The notes: generated by a model from the sequence alone, not told the origin. Counted from the stretch's first letter, positions 17,142 through 23,756 are shown. The stretch: DNA of 23,756 nucleotides from Janthinobacterium lividum (GCA_943327025.2 CALPVO020000001.1:1-23756); one strand, 5' to 3'. Translations and numbers: made by a program.

Positions 17142-17150
17142 TGCTAGACT
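17142..17150 (+). promoter_or_regulatory. Extended -10 promoter of pmbA, predicted leaderless
   Basis: TGC-TAGACT (17142-17150) is followed by six bases (CGGCAC) and the pmbA ATG at 17157. Its -35 region would fall on the darP -10, so the two promoters overlap in the 37-bp spacer. Confidence 0.5.
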
Positions 17151-17156
17151 CGGCAC

Positions 17157-18554
17157 ATGACCGAAGCCAATGTTTCTGCCGGCCTGACCGGACGGGGTGG
17201 AGCTGCCGCAGGCGGCTCTGGTGTTTCGCTGCCTGCCAATGTGCGCGAACTCGAAGACGTGGTGGCGCGTGCCTTGGAAGTAGCGCGCGCTGCCGGGGCC
17301 ACCGGTGCCGAAATCGGGTTGGCCGTGGACGCTGGTTTGTCCGTGTCCGTGCGCTTGGGAGAAGTGGAGTCGCTGGAATACCAGCGCGACCGCGGCCTTG
17401 GCGTCACCGTTTATGTCGGCCAGCGCAAGGGTTCGGCTAGCACCGGCGACCTGTCACCCGAAGCGGTGGCGGAAACCGTTCGCAAGGCAATCTCCATTGC
17501 CTCCTTCACCGCAGCAGACCCTTGCGCCGGTTTGCCGGACGTTGGGGACATGGCAGTGGCCATTCCGGATTTGGATCTTGCTCACCCGTGGCCGGTCTCC
17601 GCCGAGGAAGCGGTAGAGATTGCGCGACGCTGCGAGGCGGCGGCGCTGGCCGTGGACGCGCGCTTGGTGAATTCGGAAGGTGGTTCCGTCAGCACGCACG
17701 CGGGTCTGCGCGTGTTTGGCAACTCGCATGGCTTCCTGGCCAGCTACCCGGGCACGCACCATAGCGTCAGTTGTTCGGTTCTCGGGCAGCAAGGCGAGGA
17801 CATGCAACGGGACTACTGGTACACCACGGCCCGCGATTGGCGCGCTTTGGAAGAGGCCGAGGCAGTAGGCCGGGTAGCGGGTGAACGCACCGTGCGTCGC
17901 TTGGGTGCGCGGCGTCTGGCAACCTGCAAGGCGCCGGTGCTTTATGTGCCGGAACTCGCGCGTGGCCTCGTCGGTCATTTCCTTGGTGCCATTCGCGGGG
18001 GTTCGCAGTACCGCGAAAGCAGTTTCCTGCTCGGGGCGGCGGGCGAGACGCTGTTCCCGTCGTTCGTGCAGTTGTCAGAAAGGCCGCACTTGCGCGGCGC
18101 CTTGGGTAGCGCGCCCTTCGATGCGGAAGGCGTGGCCACGCAGGACCGCGAATGGGTTCGCGATGGCGTCCTGCAGGGTTACATCCTCGATACCTATAGC
18201 GCGCGTCGCCTGAACTTGCGCACCACGGGCAACGCCGGTGGCACGCACAATCTACGCGTAGCGCCCGGCACGGCGAATCTGGAAGCTTTGTTGCGTCAGA
18301 TGGGCCGTGGGCTCATGGTCACGGAATTGCTGGGGCAGGGCGTGAATGGGGTTACTGGCGATTATTCGCGGGGCGCCTCCGGCTTCTGGGTGGAAGGCGG
18401 AGAGATTGCCTTCCCGGTGCATGAAGTGACCATCGCAGGGAACTTGCGCGAGATGTACCGGCGCGTGGTGGCCATCGGCGCGGACGTGGATACGCGCGGT
18501 AGCTTGCAGACCGGCAGCTGGTTGCTCGACGAGATGACTATCGCGGGGGAGTAG
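17157..18554 (+). CDS. pmbA: Metalloprotease-associated protein PmbA (TldE)
   Basis: PmbA/TldE forms a heteromeric protease with TldD; in E. coli the pair matures microcin B17 and degrades the CcdA antitoxin. TldD carries the HExxH zinc site and PmbA does not; I see none here. The protein has 465 residues (E. coli 450). Family features include the N-terminal ELEDVVARALEVARAAGA, then RLGEVESLEYQRDRGLGV (about 63-80), the glycine-rich KGSASTGDLS, FGNSHGF, and the C-terminal TTGNAGGTHNL and GDYSRGASGFWVEGGEI blocks. The start has no Shine-Dalgarno but an extended -10 lies 6 nt upstream. A short Gly/Ala-rich insert sits at residues 8-24. tldD is not in this window. The 3' end overlaps the convergent yihY-like gene by 17 bp. 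Confidence 0.95.
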   Translation: MTEANVSAGLTGRGGAAAGGSGVSLPANVRELEDVVARALEVARAAGATGAEIGLAVDAGLSVSVRLGEVESLEYQRDRGLGVTVYVGQRKGSASTGDLSPEAVAETVRKAISIASFTAADPCAGLPDVGDMAVAIPDLDLAHPWPVSAEEAVEIARRCEAAALAVDARLVNSEGGSVSTHAGLRVFGNSHGFLASYPGTHHSVSCSVLGQQGEDMQRDYWYTTARDWRALEEAEAVGRVAGERTVRRLGARRLATCKAPVLYVPELARGLVGHFLGAIRGGSQYRESSFLLGAAGETLFPSFVQLSERPHLRGALGSAPFDAEGVATQDREWVRDGVLQGYILDTYSARRLNLRTTGNAGGTHNLRVAPGTANLEALLRQMGRGLMVTELLGQGVNGVTGDYSRGASGFWVEGGEIAFPVHEVTIAGNLREMYRRVVAIGADVDTRGSLQTGSWLLDEMTIAGE

Positions 18555-20022
18555 CGGCCGCGTCTGCGCTGCCGCCTGCGGCGTCGCTGGCCACCTCCTC
18601 GGCGCGGCTCAGTTCCAGCAGTTCCCGCAAGGTGCGCTGGTCCAGCGCGCGCTCCACGGCTTCCTCGACGGCATCGGCGAAGCGGTCAGCGGCGGGTAGC
18701 GTGTGTGCCTTGTGCAGGAGCCGTTCATCTTCTTGGCGCCCCAGCCGTACGGCCGTCAGTGCATCCTGCAGGCGCAGTTGCCCCAAATCGCGCGCGGGTA
18801 ACAGACGGTCATCGTCCGTTTCCACGATGAGTTGGTGTTCCACCAAAGCGTCGATGACCGGTGCCAGCACGCTGCCCGGTACGTCGAAGCGTTCGGCCAA
18901 GTCCATGGCCCGCCACCCTTGTCTCTTACCGCGGCCCGGTCCAAGCCGTTTCCCGCCGCCCTCGGTAGGTTTGGCGCTGGGGTTGTCGCTGGGTTTGTCG
19001 CTGGGGTTGTCGCTGGGGTTGTCGCTGGGGTTGTCGCTGGGGCCCTGCACAAAGGATTCTGCCACCAGCCACAACGTCGATAGCGCCAGGCGCTCTTGTA
19101 GCCGCGCGGTGGGGCGCAGCTCTAGGTTCCCGTGCCGCAAGTCGCTGGGGTGCTGCAGGTAGAAGGAAAGCTGTGCACCGAGTAGCAGGATGAGCCAGTT
19201 CAGCCACAGCCAGCCCAACACCAGCAGCACCAGTGCGAAGCCGGCATAGATGGCCAGCATCTGGGTGGAATAGGCAGCAAGCCGCGCGAAGGCGGTGCCG
19301 CAAGCACTCCAAGCAGCGCCAGCGAGCAGTGCGCCGACCAAGGCATGGCGCCAGCGAATGCGCGTGTTGGGCAGCCATTGGTAGATGGCGGTAAGCACCA
19401 CGGTGACCACCACCAAGGGTTCGGCGGCCACCAAGCCGCGGTGCAGCGCTATCGTCCATGAGGCATGCGCCCACTGCCGCCACGGCAAGGCGTTGTCGAT
19501 GGCGGAGAACAGGCCCAGCAAGGTCACGAGCAGCACGGGCCCGAGCACGATGATGCCGAAGTAATCGCTGAGGCGGCGCGCCAAGCTGCGTGGGCGCTCC
19601 ACGCGCCAGATCCAGTTCAGCGCTTCTTCAATCTTCTGCACGGTACCTGCGACGGTCCAGACCAGCAGGGCGAGCCCGAGGCTCCCGAGCACGCCACCTT
19701 GCGTCCGTTCGACGAAGCCCATCACCTGCGCGGTCAGACCGGTGGCTTGCTTGCCGAGTGGACGGAAGAATTCATAGAGCAAGGGTTCGAGGTCGCGATG
19801 GAAACCCAGCCCCTTCAAGACGGCGAAGCTGAAGGCGATCAGCGGAATGATGGACAGCAGTGTGGAGAACACCAGCCCGGTTGCGCGCAGGTTGAGATCA
19901 CCGCGGAGGAGGTCGCGCACGAGTGCGTAAGGGTAGCGCAGCAGACGACGCAGCCAGTCCAAGGGGCGTCGCGAATCCCGAGGGAAGTCGAACAGGAGGG
20001 AATCGAGAGTGAAGCGGCGCAT
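18538..20022 (-). CDS. YihY/BrkB family inner-membrane protein with a long C-terminal extension
   Basis: Read from the ATG at 20022 the protein has 494 residues, against about 290 in E. coli YihY. Six hydrophobic stretches are visible at roughly 47-70, 110-135, 154-175, 198-215, 226-250 and 257-290, with family blocks GLVFSTLLSIIPLIAFSFA, WTVAGTVQKIEEALNWIWRV and AYSTQMLAIYAGFALV. Residues 329-352 are six copies of a four-residue S-D-N-P unit. After a basic linker (353-370), residues about 370-430 read like a winged-helix module (MDLAERFDVPGSVLAPVIDALVEH split over two helices), then an acidic helical tail. The family was once called ribonuclease BN in error; its function is poorly known. An upstream in-frame ATG at 20079 adds 19 unlikely residues. 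No Shine-Dalgarno is visible. Confidence 0.88.
   Translation of the reverse strand: MRRFTLDSLLFDFPRDSRRPLDWLRRLLRYPYALVRDLLRGDLNLRATGLVFSTLLSIIPLIAFSFAVLKGLGFHRDLEPLLYEFFRPLGKQATGLTAQVMGFVERTQGGVLGSLGLALLVWTVAGTVQKIEEALNWIWRVERPRSLARRLSDYFGIIVLGPVLLVTLLGLFSAIDNALPWRQWAHASWTIALHRGLVAAEPLVVVTVVLTAIYQWLPNTRIRWRHALVGALLAGAAWSACGTAFARLAAYSTQMLAIYAGFALVLLVLGWLWLNWLILLLGAQLSFYLQHPSDLRHGNLELRPTARLQERLALSTLWLVAESFVQGPSDNPSDNPSDNPSDKPSDNPSAKPTEGGGKRLGPGRGKRQGWRAMDLAERFDVPGSVLAPVIDALVEHQLIVETDDDRLLPARDLGQLRLQDALTAVRLGRQEDERLLHKAHTLPAADRFADAVEEAVERALDQRTLRELLELSRAEEVASDAAGGSADAAATPPR
18969..19040. repeat. 12-bp tandem repeat inside the YihY-family gene
   Basis: Five units of GGTTGTCGCTGG (one base differs in one unit) run from 18981 to 19040, with a sixth, degenerate unit at 18969-18980. 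On the coding strand they give SDNP, SDNP, SDNP, SDKP, SDNP and SAKP. The unit length is a multiple of three, so copy-number change would lengthen or shorten the linker without a frameshift. Confidence 0.9.
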
Positions 20023-20062
20023 GCCGCTAGGGTGCCCGCGCGTAGCGGGGACCGCAAGGCGG

Positions 20063-20071
20063 TGGCACACT
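20063..20071 (+). promoter_or_regulatory. Possible extended -10 of the binding-protein gene
   Basis: TGG-CACACT (20063-20071) is followed by six bases (GGGCGC) and the ATG at 20078, the same layout as purE, darP and pmbA. The hexamer matches the -10 consensus at only three positions, so this is a weaker case. Confidence 0.25.
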
Positions 20072-20077
20072 GGGCGC

Positions 20078-20881
20078 ATGACAACTGGCTACCCTGAACG
20101 CATTGTTTGCCTCACCGAGGAAACGACCGAAACCCTTTACCTGCTGGGCGAGGAGTGGCGCATCGTCGGCATCTCCGGGTTCACGGTGCGCCCACCGCGG
20201 GCGCGCAAGGAAAAACCCAAGGTCTCGGCGTTCCTGAGCGCAAAAATAGACCGCATCCTCGAACTGCAGCCCGATCTCGTGCTCGGCTTTTCCGATCTGC
20301 AGGCGGACATTGCGGCCACGTTGGTGCGGCACGGCATCGAGGTCCATGTCTTCAACCACCGCAGCATTGCGGAAATCTTCCGCATGATTCGCACCCTAGG
20401 CGGCATGATTGGCTGCGAGGCCAAGACGCAGGCCTTATGCGCGAAGCTTGAAGCCGAGGTGGCAGCGGTGCGCGCCGCGGGTCTCGCGCTACCGCGGCGC
20501 CCACGGGTTTATTTCGAGGAATGGGACGAACCGCAAATTTCTGCCATCCGCTGGGTGTCGGAGCTGGTGTCCGTCGCGGGCGGCGAAGATATCTTTCCGG
20601 AGTTGGCGGTGCAGTCGCTCGGCAAGGACCGCATCATCGCGGACCCGCTGGAGGTGCCACGCCGCGCGCCCGAGGTCATTCTCGGCAGTTGGTGTGGCAA
20701 AAAGTTTCAGCCGGCCAGCGTGGCCGCACGTCCCGGTTGGGAAGCGGTGCCGGCCATACAACGCGGCCACCTGTATGAAGTGAAGAGTCCCATCATCTTG
20801 CAGCCCGGCCCCGCAGCCCTCACGGAAGGGCTGCAGGCGCTGCATCGGTATATCGCGCGCGTGGCGCAGGAGCCCGCCTGA
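20078..20881 (+). CDS. BtuF/FepB-type ABC substrate-binding protein without a signal peptide, probable cobalamin-binding
   Basis: A 267-residue protein of the helical-backbone (cluster A-II) metal-chelate binding family. It begins PERIVCLTEETTETLYLLGE, the usual first strand and helix, then WRIVGISGFTVRPP and KVSAFLSAKIDRILELQPDLVLGFSDLQ. The long mid-protein helix and a second lobe with ISAIRWVSELVSVAGGEDIF and a GHLYEVKSPIILQPGPA end complete the fold. No hydrophobic export signal is present from the ATG at 20078, nor in the 23-residue extension to an ATG at 20009, so it appears cytoplasmic. No permease, ATPase or TonB receptor is adjacent. Cobalamin or siderophore as ligand is inferred from the family only. 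Divergent from the YihY-type gene across 55 bp. Confidence 0.8.
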   Translation: MTTGYPERIVCLTEETTETLYLLGEEWRIVGISGFTVRPPRARKEKPKVSAFLSAKIDRILELQPDLVLGFSDLQADIAATLVRHGIEVHVFNHRSIAEIFRMIRTLGGMIGCEAKTQALCAKLEAEVAAVRAAGLALPRRPRVYFEEWDEPQISAIRWVSELVSVAGGEDIFPELAVQSLGKDRIIADPLEVPRRAPEVILGSWCGKKFQPASVAARPGWEAVPAIQRGHLYEVKSPIILQPGPAALTEGLQALHRYIARVAQEPA

Positions 20882-20890
20882 GCTCCTGCG
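20865..20890. terminator. Perfect 9-bp hairpin at the binding-protein gene end, candidate terminator
   Basis: CGCAGGAGC (20865-20873) pairs with GCTCCTGCG (20882-20890). The TGA stop (20879-20881) lies in the 8-nt loop. It stands between convergent genes and could act on both strands. A short pyrimidine-rich run follows on the plus strand but there is no true U-tract. Confidence 0.5.
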
Positions 20891-20914
20891 TGCCTCGTTC
20901 CTGCGCGCCAGCGT

Positions 20915-21817
20915 TCAGGTGGTCAACAGGCGCAGGGCCTCGGCGTATTTGACCGCCGTGCGTTCGATGACTTCCGGTGGCAACTGCGGCCCCGGCGCGC
21001 GCTTGTTCCAGTCGAGCGTTTCCAGATAGTCGCGTACGAACTGTTTGTCGAACGACGGCGGGCTGGTGCCTGGTGCATAGCTGGCCACGGGCCAGAAGCG
21101 TGAGGAGTCCGGTGTCAGTGCTTCGTCAATGAGCACCAAGCGCCCGGCTTGGTCCAGGCCAAACTCGAACTTCGTGTCCGCGATGATGATGCCGCGCTCC
21201 AGCGCATAGGCCGCCGCGTACTCGTAAAGTTTCAGCGCCGTGCTGCGCACCTTCTCGGCGAGATCTTGCCCGAGCAGTTCCACCACGCGCCCATAGGCGA
21301 TGTTTTCGTCGTGGTCGCCTACCGCCGCCTTGGTGGCAGGCGTGAAGATGGGCTCGGGGAGGCGGTCGGCGAGACGCAAGCCGGCTGGCAGCGGCACGCC
21401 ACACACTTCGCCGGTCTTCTGGTAGTCCTTCCAGCCAGAGCCAATCAGGTAACCCCGCACCACCGCTTCAATGGGGAGCGCGCGCAATTTGCGCACCACG
21501 ATAGCGCGGCCAGCGAGCACCGCGCGTTGGCCGGCGTCCGGCACGACGGTTTCCAGCGGCAACTCGGGCGCCAGATGGTTGCCGATGATGTGCGTGGTGC
21601 GCGCGAACCAGAAGTTCGCCACTGCCGTGAGCACTTGCCCCTTGCCCGGGATGGGGTCGGGCAAAATCACGTCGAACGCCGAGAGGCGGTCGGTGGTGAC
21701 GATGAGCAGGTGGTCGGCATCCGCCTCGTAGACGTCGCGCACCTTGCCGCGGTGGAGCAGCTTCAGGTGGGGGAGTTCCGATTCGAACAAAGCGGACTGG
21801 GTAGAGCAGGAGGACAT
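20915..21817 (-). CDS. purC: Phosphoribosylaminoimidazole-succinocarboxamide synthase (SAICAR synthetase)
   Basis: Joins CAIR and aspartate using ATP, downstream of PurE in purine synthesis. The ATG at 21817 gives 300 residues, matching the longer PurC class rather than E. coli PurC (237). Signatures: [20 protein letters not shown] (nucleotide loop, about 21-40), [37 protein letters not shown], and [12 protein letters not shown] followed by [15 protein letters not shown]. The open frame runs to an upstream ATG at 21880, but the extra 21 residues do not resemble the family and would overlap djlA. No good Shine-Dalgarno or -10 was found. It is divergent from djlA across 46 bp and convergent with the binding-protein gene. 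Confidence 0.96.
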   Translation of the reverse strand: MSSCSTQSALFESELPHLKLLHRGKVRDVYEADADHLLIVTTDRLSAFDVILPDPIPGKGQVLTAVANFWFARTTHIIGNHLAPELPLETVVPDAGQRAVLAGRAIVVRKLRALPIEAVVRGYLIGSGWKDYQKTGEVCGVPLPAGLRLADRLPEPIFTPATKAAVGDHDENIAYGRVVELLGQDLAEKVRSTALKLYEYAAAYALERGIIIADTKFEFGLDQAGRLVLIDEALTPDSSRFWPVASYAPGTSPPSFDKQFVRDYLETLDWNKRAPGPQLPPEVIERTAVKYAEALRLLTT

Positions 21818-21847
21818 GTCGGGTACCGAGTAGGGCGTTACAGAGCC

Positions 21848-21856
21848 TGCTAACCT
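21848..21856 (+). promoter_or_regulatory. Possible extended -10 of djlA, predicted leaderless
   Basis: TGC-TAACCT (21848-21856) is followed by seven bases and the djlA ATG at 21864. No Shine-Dalgarno is visible. Spacing is one base longer than in purE, darP and pmbA. Confidence 0.35.
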
Positions 21857-21863
21857 ATTCCGG

Positions 21864-22757
21864 ATGCGTTGGCTCGGCAAGTTGCTTGGCGTACTGATTG
21901 GTCTCCTGCTCGTGCGGCACCCTGTTGGGGCGTTCGTTGGGCTGGTGCTTGGTCATGCCTTGGACAAACGTTGGGCTTCGGGCGGCGCGCCACGGGCTTA
22001 CGGACCGCAGCAGCAGGCTCAGTGGCTGGACGGCGCCTTTGCCGTGATGGGCTGCGTGGCCAAGAGCGACGGGCGGGTGAGCGAGGACGAGATTAGCGCC
22101 GCCCGCGCCGCTATGCAGATGCTGCGGCTGGACGAAGCGCAGCGGCAGGCAGCCATTGCGGCTTACACGCGTGGCAAGGCCGCCGATTTCGAGTTGGAGG
22201 CGGTCATTCAGCGCGTGGCCGGCCTCTGCCGGGGCCGGCCAGATTTGCGCAGTATGTTCCTCCAGTTGCAGTTGCTGGCGGCGCTGGCGGGCAACGATTT
22301 GCGCGGGCGGCCGCGCGAAATCCTCCAGATGACGGCCGCCGGCCTCGGCGTGAGTGGTTTGGAGTTTTTGCGAATGGAGGCCTCGGCGCGCTTGTTCCAC
22401 CACCACGCCAGCGGCGCATCGCGTGCCGGTGGCGGCGCCGGGTACGGTGCCAATAGTGGAAATGCGGCGGGAAATGGCTCTGGATCTGGTTCGACGAACG
22501 GTTCAGGGGGTGCGCGGCGCACCACGACCTTGTCGCCCGCGGAGCGCTTGGCTGCGGCCTACGCGACGCTCGGTGTGACAGCGACGCAGGATGATGCCGA
22601 CGTTACCCGCGCATATCGGCGCCAGATGAGCCAGAATCACCCGGACAAGCTAGCCGCGAGCGGACTTCCGCCGGCAATGATGGAAGTGGCCAAGGAAAAG
22701 ACGCAGCGTATCCGTGAAGCCTGGGAAATCATCCGCGACGCCCGTGGTCTCCGCTGA
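21864..22757 (+). CDS. djlA: DjlA-like membrane-anchored J-domain co-chaperone with a TerB domain
   Basis: A 297-residue protein (E. coli DjlA 271) that should stimulate the DnaK ATPase from the inner membrane. A glycine-patterned hydrophobic segment covers residues 5-30, like the DjlA transmembrane domain. A TerB-like domain follows at about 54-165 ([19 protein letters not shown] is its start). Residues 182-218 are a Gly/Ser/Asn-rich linker with a short His run before it. The J domain covers about 228-297, with [11 protein letters not shown] and the invariant HPD in [11 protein letters not shown] (259-262). All expected parts are present. Divergent from purC; the 3' end overlaps the next small gene. 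Confidence 0.92.
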   Translation: MRWLGKLLGVLIGLLLVRHPVGAFVGLVLGHALDKRWASGGAPRAYGPQQQAQWLDGAFAVMGCVAKSDGRVSEDEISAARAAMQMLRLDEAQRQAAIAAYTRGKAADFELEAVIQRVAGLCRGRPDLRSMFLQLQLLAALAGNDLRGRPREILQMTAAGLGVSGLEFLRMEASARLFHHHASGASRAGGGAGYGANSGNAAGNGSGSGSTNGSGGARRTTTLSPAERLAAAYATLGVTATQDDADVTRAYRRQMSQNHPDKLAASGLPPAMMEVAKEKTQRIREAWEIIRDARGLR

Positions 22758-23127
22758 ACGCAGCGCGCCCCGGAGCCCCATCCTAGCCCCCCCGGGCTTG
22801 GCCTCCTTCTTTCGCCTGTCCGACGCGTGGGAACTCTCCGACCTGCAGCAGTGCAAGCTGCTGCACTGCCCTTCTGTGGCGGTGCTGGTGCGTTATCGCG
22901 CCGGGCAGGGCCCGCGTCTGACGGCCGTGCAGCAGAAACGCATTGCTTTGCTGGCCGGCATTCATGCCGCCTTGTCGAACCGGGGTGTGGCTGGCGACCG
23001 CGTGTGGCGCTGGGCGCACGAGCCGCAAAAGACGCTTCCCTACAAGGGCGAAACGCCGGTTCATTTCATGATGGCCGGCGGAGTGCCGGCGATCGTCGAA
23101 GTGGCCAAGTTCCTCTCGCGTAGCTGA
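22744..23127 (+). CDS. Small protein resembling MbcA/ParS/Xre-type antitoxins (DUF2384 region), no toxin adjacent
   Basis: A protein of 127 residues from the GTG at 22744; an earlier GTG at 22714 and a TTG at 22798 are alternatives, and no Shine-Dalgarno helps choose. The last 60 residues recall the toxin-binding domain of MbcA/ParS/Xre antitoxins: [13 protein letters not shown], then [35 protein letters not shown]. The order of helix, W-rich turn, P-x-G-x-TP and a C-terminal helix fits that family. The N-terminal part is Pro/Ala-rich and lacks an obvious helix-turn-helix. It overlaps djlA by 14 bp, so it is probably translated with it. No RES-domain toxin or other partner is nearby. The family assignment is by pattern and is tentative. 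Confidence 0.6.
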   Translation: MVSAERSAPRSPILAPPGLASFFRLSDAWELSDLQQCKLLHCPSVAVLVRYRAGQGPRLTAVQQKRIALLAGIHAALSNRGVAGDRVWRWAHEPQKTLPYKGETPVHFMMAGGVPAIVEVAKFLSRS

Positions 23128-23132
23128 GGCCC

Positions 23133-23192
23133 CCGCAGCGGCAACGCCGCGCGGTAGAATTCGCGCCTGCGCTGCGGCAGGTGCCGCTGCGG
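23133..23192. repeat. 11-bp perfect inverted repeat flanking the rpe promoter
   Basis: CCGCAGCGGCA (23133-23143) is the exact reverse complement of TGCCGCTGCGG (23182-23192). The 38 bp between them hold the candidate -10 TAGAAT (23155-23160). The right arm can instead pair locally with 23170-23177 (seven pairs and one mismatch), so alternative RNA folds are possible. Could be an operator pair or a weak terminator for djlA transcripts. Confidence 0.45.
23155..23160 (+). promoter_or_regulatory. Candidate -10 element of rpe
   Basis: TAGAAT is a good -10 match and predicts a start near 23167 and a leader of about 50 nt with a GAGG ribosome site. No -35-like hexamer is seen at 16-18 bp and no TGn precedes it. 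Confidence 0.35.
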
Positions 23193-23216
23193 AAGCTATC
23201 CCAGCCGAGGCCCCCC

Positions 23217-23756
23217 ATGTCCGCGCGTCAGCCTGCCGTCATCGCTCCGTCCATCTTGTCTGCGAACTTCGCTGCGCTTGGCGCCGATGTGGACGCCGTG
23301 CTGGCCGCCGGCGCGGACTGGGTGCACTTCGACGTGATGGACAACCACTACGTACCGAATCTCACCATTGGCCCGCTGGTCTGCGAGGCCTTGCGCAAGC
23401 ATGGCGTCAAAGCGCCTATCGACGTGCACCTGATGGTGGAACCGGTGGACCGTCTGGTGCCCGATTTCGCCAAGGCCGGCGCTACGCTCATCAGCTTCCA
23501 TCCAGAAGCGAGCAACCATGTAGACCGCACCATCGGGCTCATTCGCGGTGAGGGCTGTCAGGTGGGCTTGGTCTTGAACCCGGCCACGCCGCTCGCTTGG
23601 TTGGACCACACGCTGCCGCAACTGGACCTGGTGTTATTGATGAGCGTGAACCCGGGCTTCGGTGGCCAGAAGTTCATTCCCGCTGCGCTGGATAAGCTGC
23701 GCGCCGTGCGCGCGCGCATTGATGCTCAGGTGGCGGCGGGTGGCCGTGCCGTGCGC
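23217..23756 (+). CDS. rpe: Ribulose-phosphate 3-epimerase, N-terminal part, cut by the window edge
   Basis: Interconverts ribulose 5-phosphate and xylulose 5-phosphate in the pentose phosphate pathway, feeding transketolase. 180 codons are present of about 225. The TIM-barrel start [18 protein letters not shown] is followed by [20 protein letters not shown] with metal-site His and Asp, then [15 protein letters not shown] with the second metal-site His, ISFHPEAS, and [16 protein letters not shown] with the phosphate-binding glycines. GAGG lies 6 nt before the ATG at 23217. The 89 bp between the previous stop and this start carry the inverted repeat and candidate -10 listed separately. Confidence 0.97.
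   Translation, partial: MSARQPAVIAPSILSANFAALGADVDAVLAAGADWVHFDVMDNHYVPNLTIGPLVCEALRKHGVKAPIDVHLMVEPVDRLVPDFAKAGATLISFHPEASNHVDRTIGLIRGEGCQVGLVLNPATPLAWLDHTLPQLDLVLLMSVNPGFGGQKFIPAALDKLRAVRARIDAQVAAGGRAVR

Noticed and set aside
22752..22765. Small hairpin CGCTG/CAGCG at the djlA stop as a terminator
   Set aside because: Only 5 bp, no U-tract, and it lies inside the overlapping downstream gene, which seems to be cotranscribed.
1..23756. Mobile elements, CRISPR arrays, tRNA or rRNA genes, att sites
   Set aside because: No terminal inverted repeats with a transposase, no spaced direct repeats other than the 12-bp coding repeat, no tRNA-like cloverleaf or rRNA sequence recognised. Codon and base use look uniform.

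Overview
The window is about 64% G+C by eye and reads as core chromosome of a gammaproteobacterium. The purC, djlA, (small gene), rpe order, the divergent darP/pmbA pair, the PykA-type pyruvate kinase and the roughly 300-residue PurC suggest something near Xanthomonadales or Nevskiales. That placement is inference from gene content; there is no rRNA or other marker here. I see no tRNA, rRNA, CRISPR array, insertion sequence, integrase or prophage gene.

Layout. Positions 1-776 hold the 5' part of metK on the minus strand, running off the left edge. A 271-bp divergent spacer (777-1047) carries a candidate metK promoter, a strong hairpin at the metK mRNA 5' end, and a candidate tkt promoter. A collinear plus-strand block of seven genes follows (1048-11417): tkt, gap, pgk and pyk (central carbon metabolism), then a penicillin-acylase-family Ntn hydrolase, a MoxR-like AAA+ ATPase and a CoxE-like VWA protein. 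The pyk-acylase and acylase-ATPase junctions are 4-bp ATGA overlaps, so these three are almost certainly cotranscribed. A peroxiredoxin with a Tat-like signal (minus) and a patatin-like phospholipase (plus) are divergent at 11465-13347.

From 13344 to 17119 the minus strand carries darP, purE, purK and an ExeA-type AAA ATPase fused to an FHA domain; the ATPase begins 9 bp after purK. Then come pmbA (plus), a YihY/BrkB-family membrane protein with a 12-bp tandem repeat in its tail (minus), an orphan BtuF/FepB-type binding protein with no signal peptide (plus), purC (minus), djlA (plus), a small MbcA/ParS/Xre-antitoxin-like protein (plus) and the start of rpe (plus).

How they work together. tkt, gap, pgk, pyk and rpe serve glycolysis and the pentose phosphate pathway. 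purE, purK and purC are de novo purine steps. metK makes S-adenosylmethionine. darP acts in 50S subunit assembly, djlA is a membrane J-protein, and pmbA is half of the TldD/PmbA protease.

The most unusual signal is regulatory. purE, darP and pmbA each lack a Shine-Dalgarno sequence and carry an extended -10 element (TGn-TAnnnT) exactly 6 nt before the ATG, which predicts leaderless mRNAs. djlA and the binding-protein gene show looser versions. The darP and pmbA promoters overlap inside a 37-bp spacer. I did not find a clear-cut new multi-gene system. The acylase/MoxR/VWA operon, the ATPase-FHA fusion in the purine cluster and the orphan antitoxin-like gene are the best leads.
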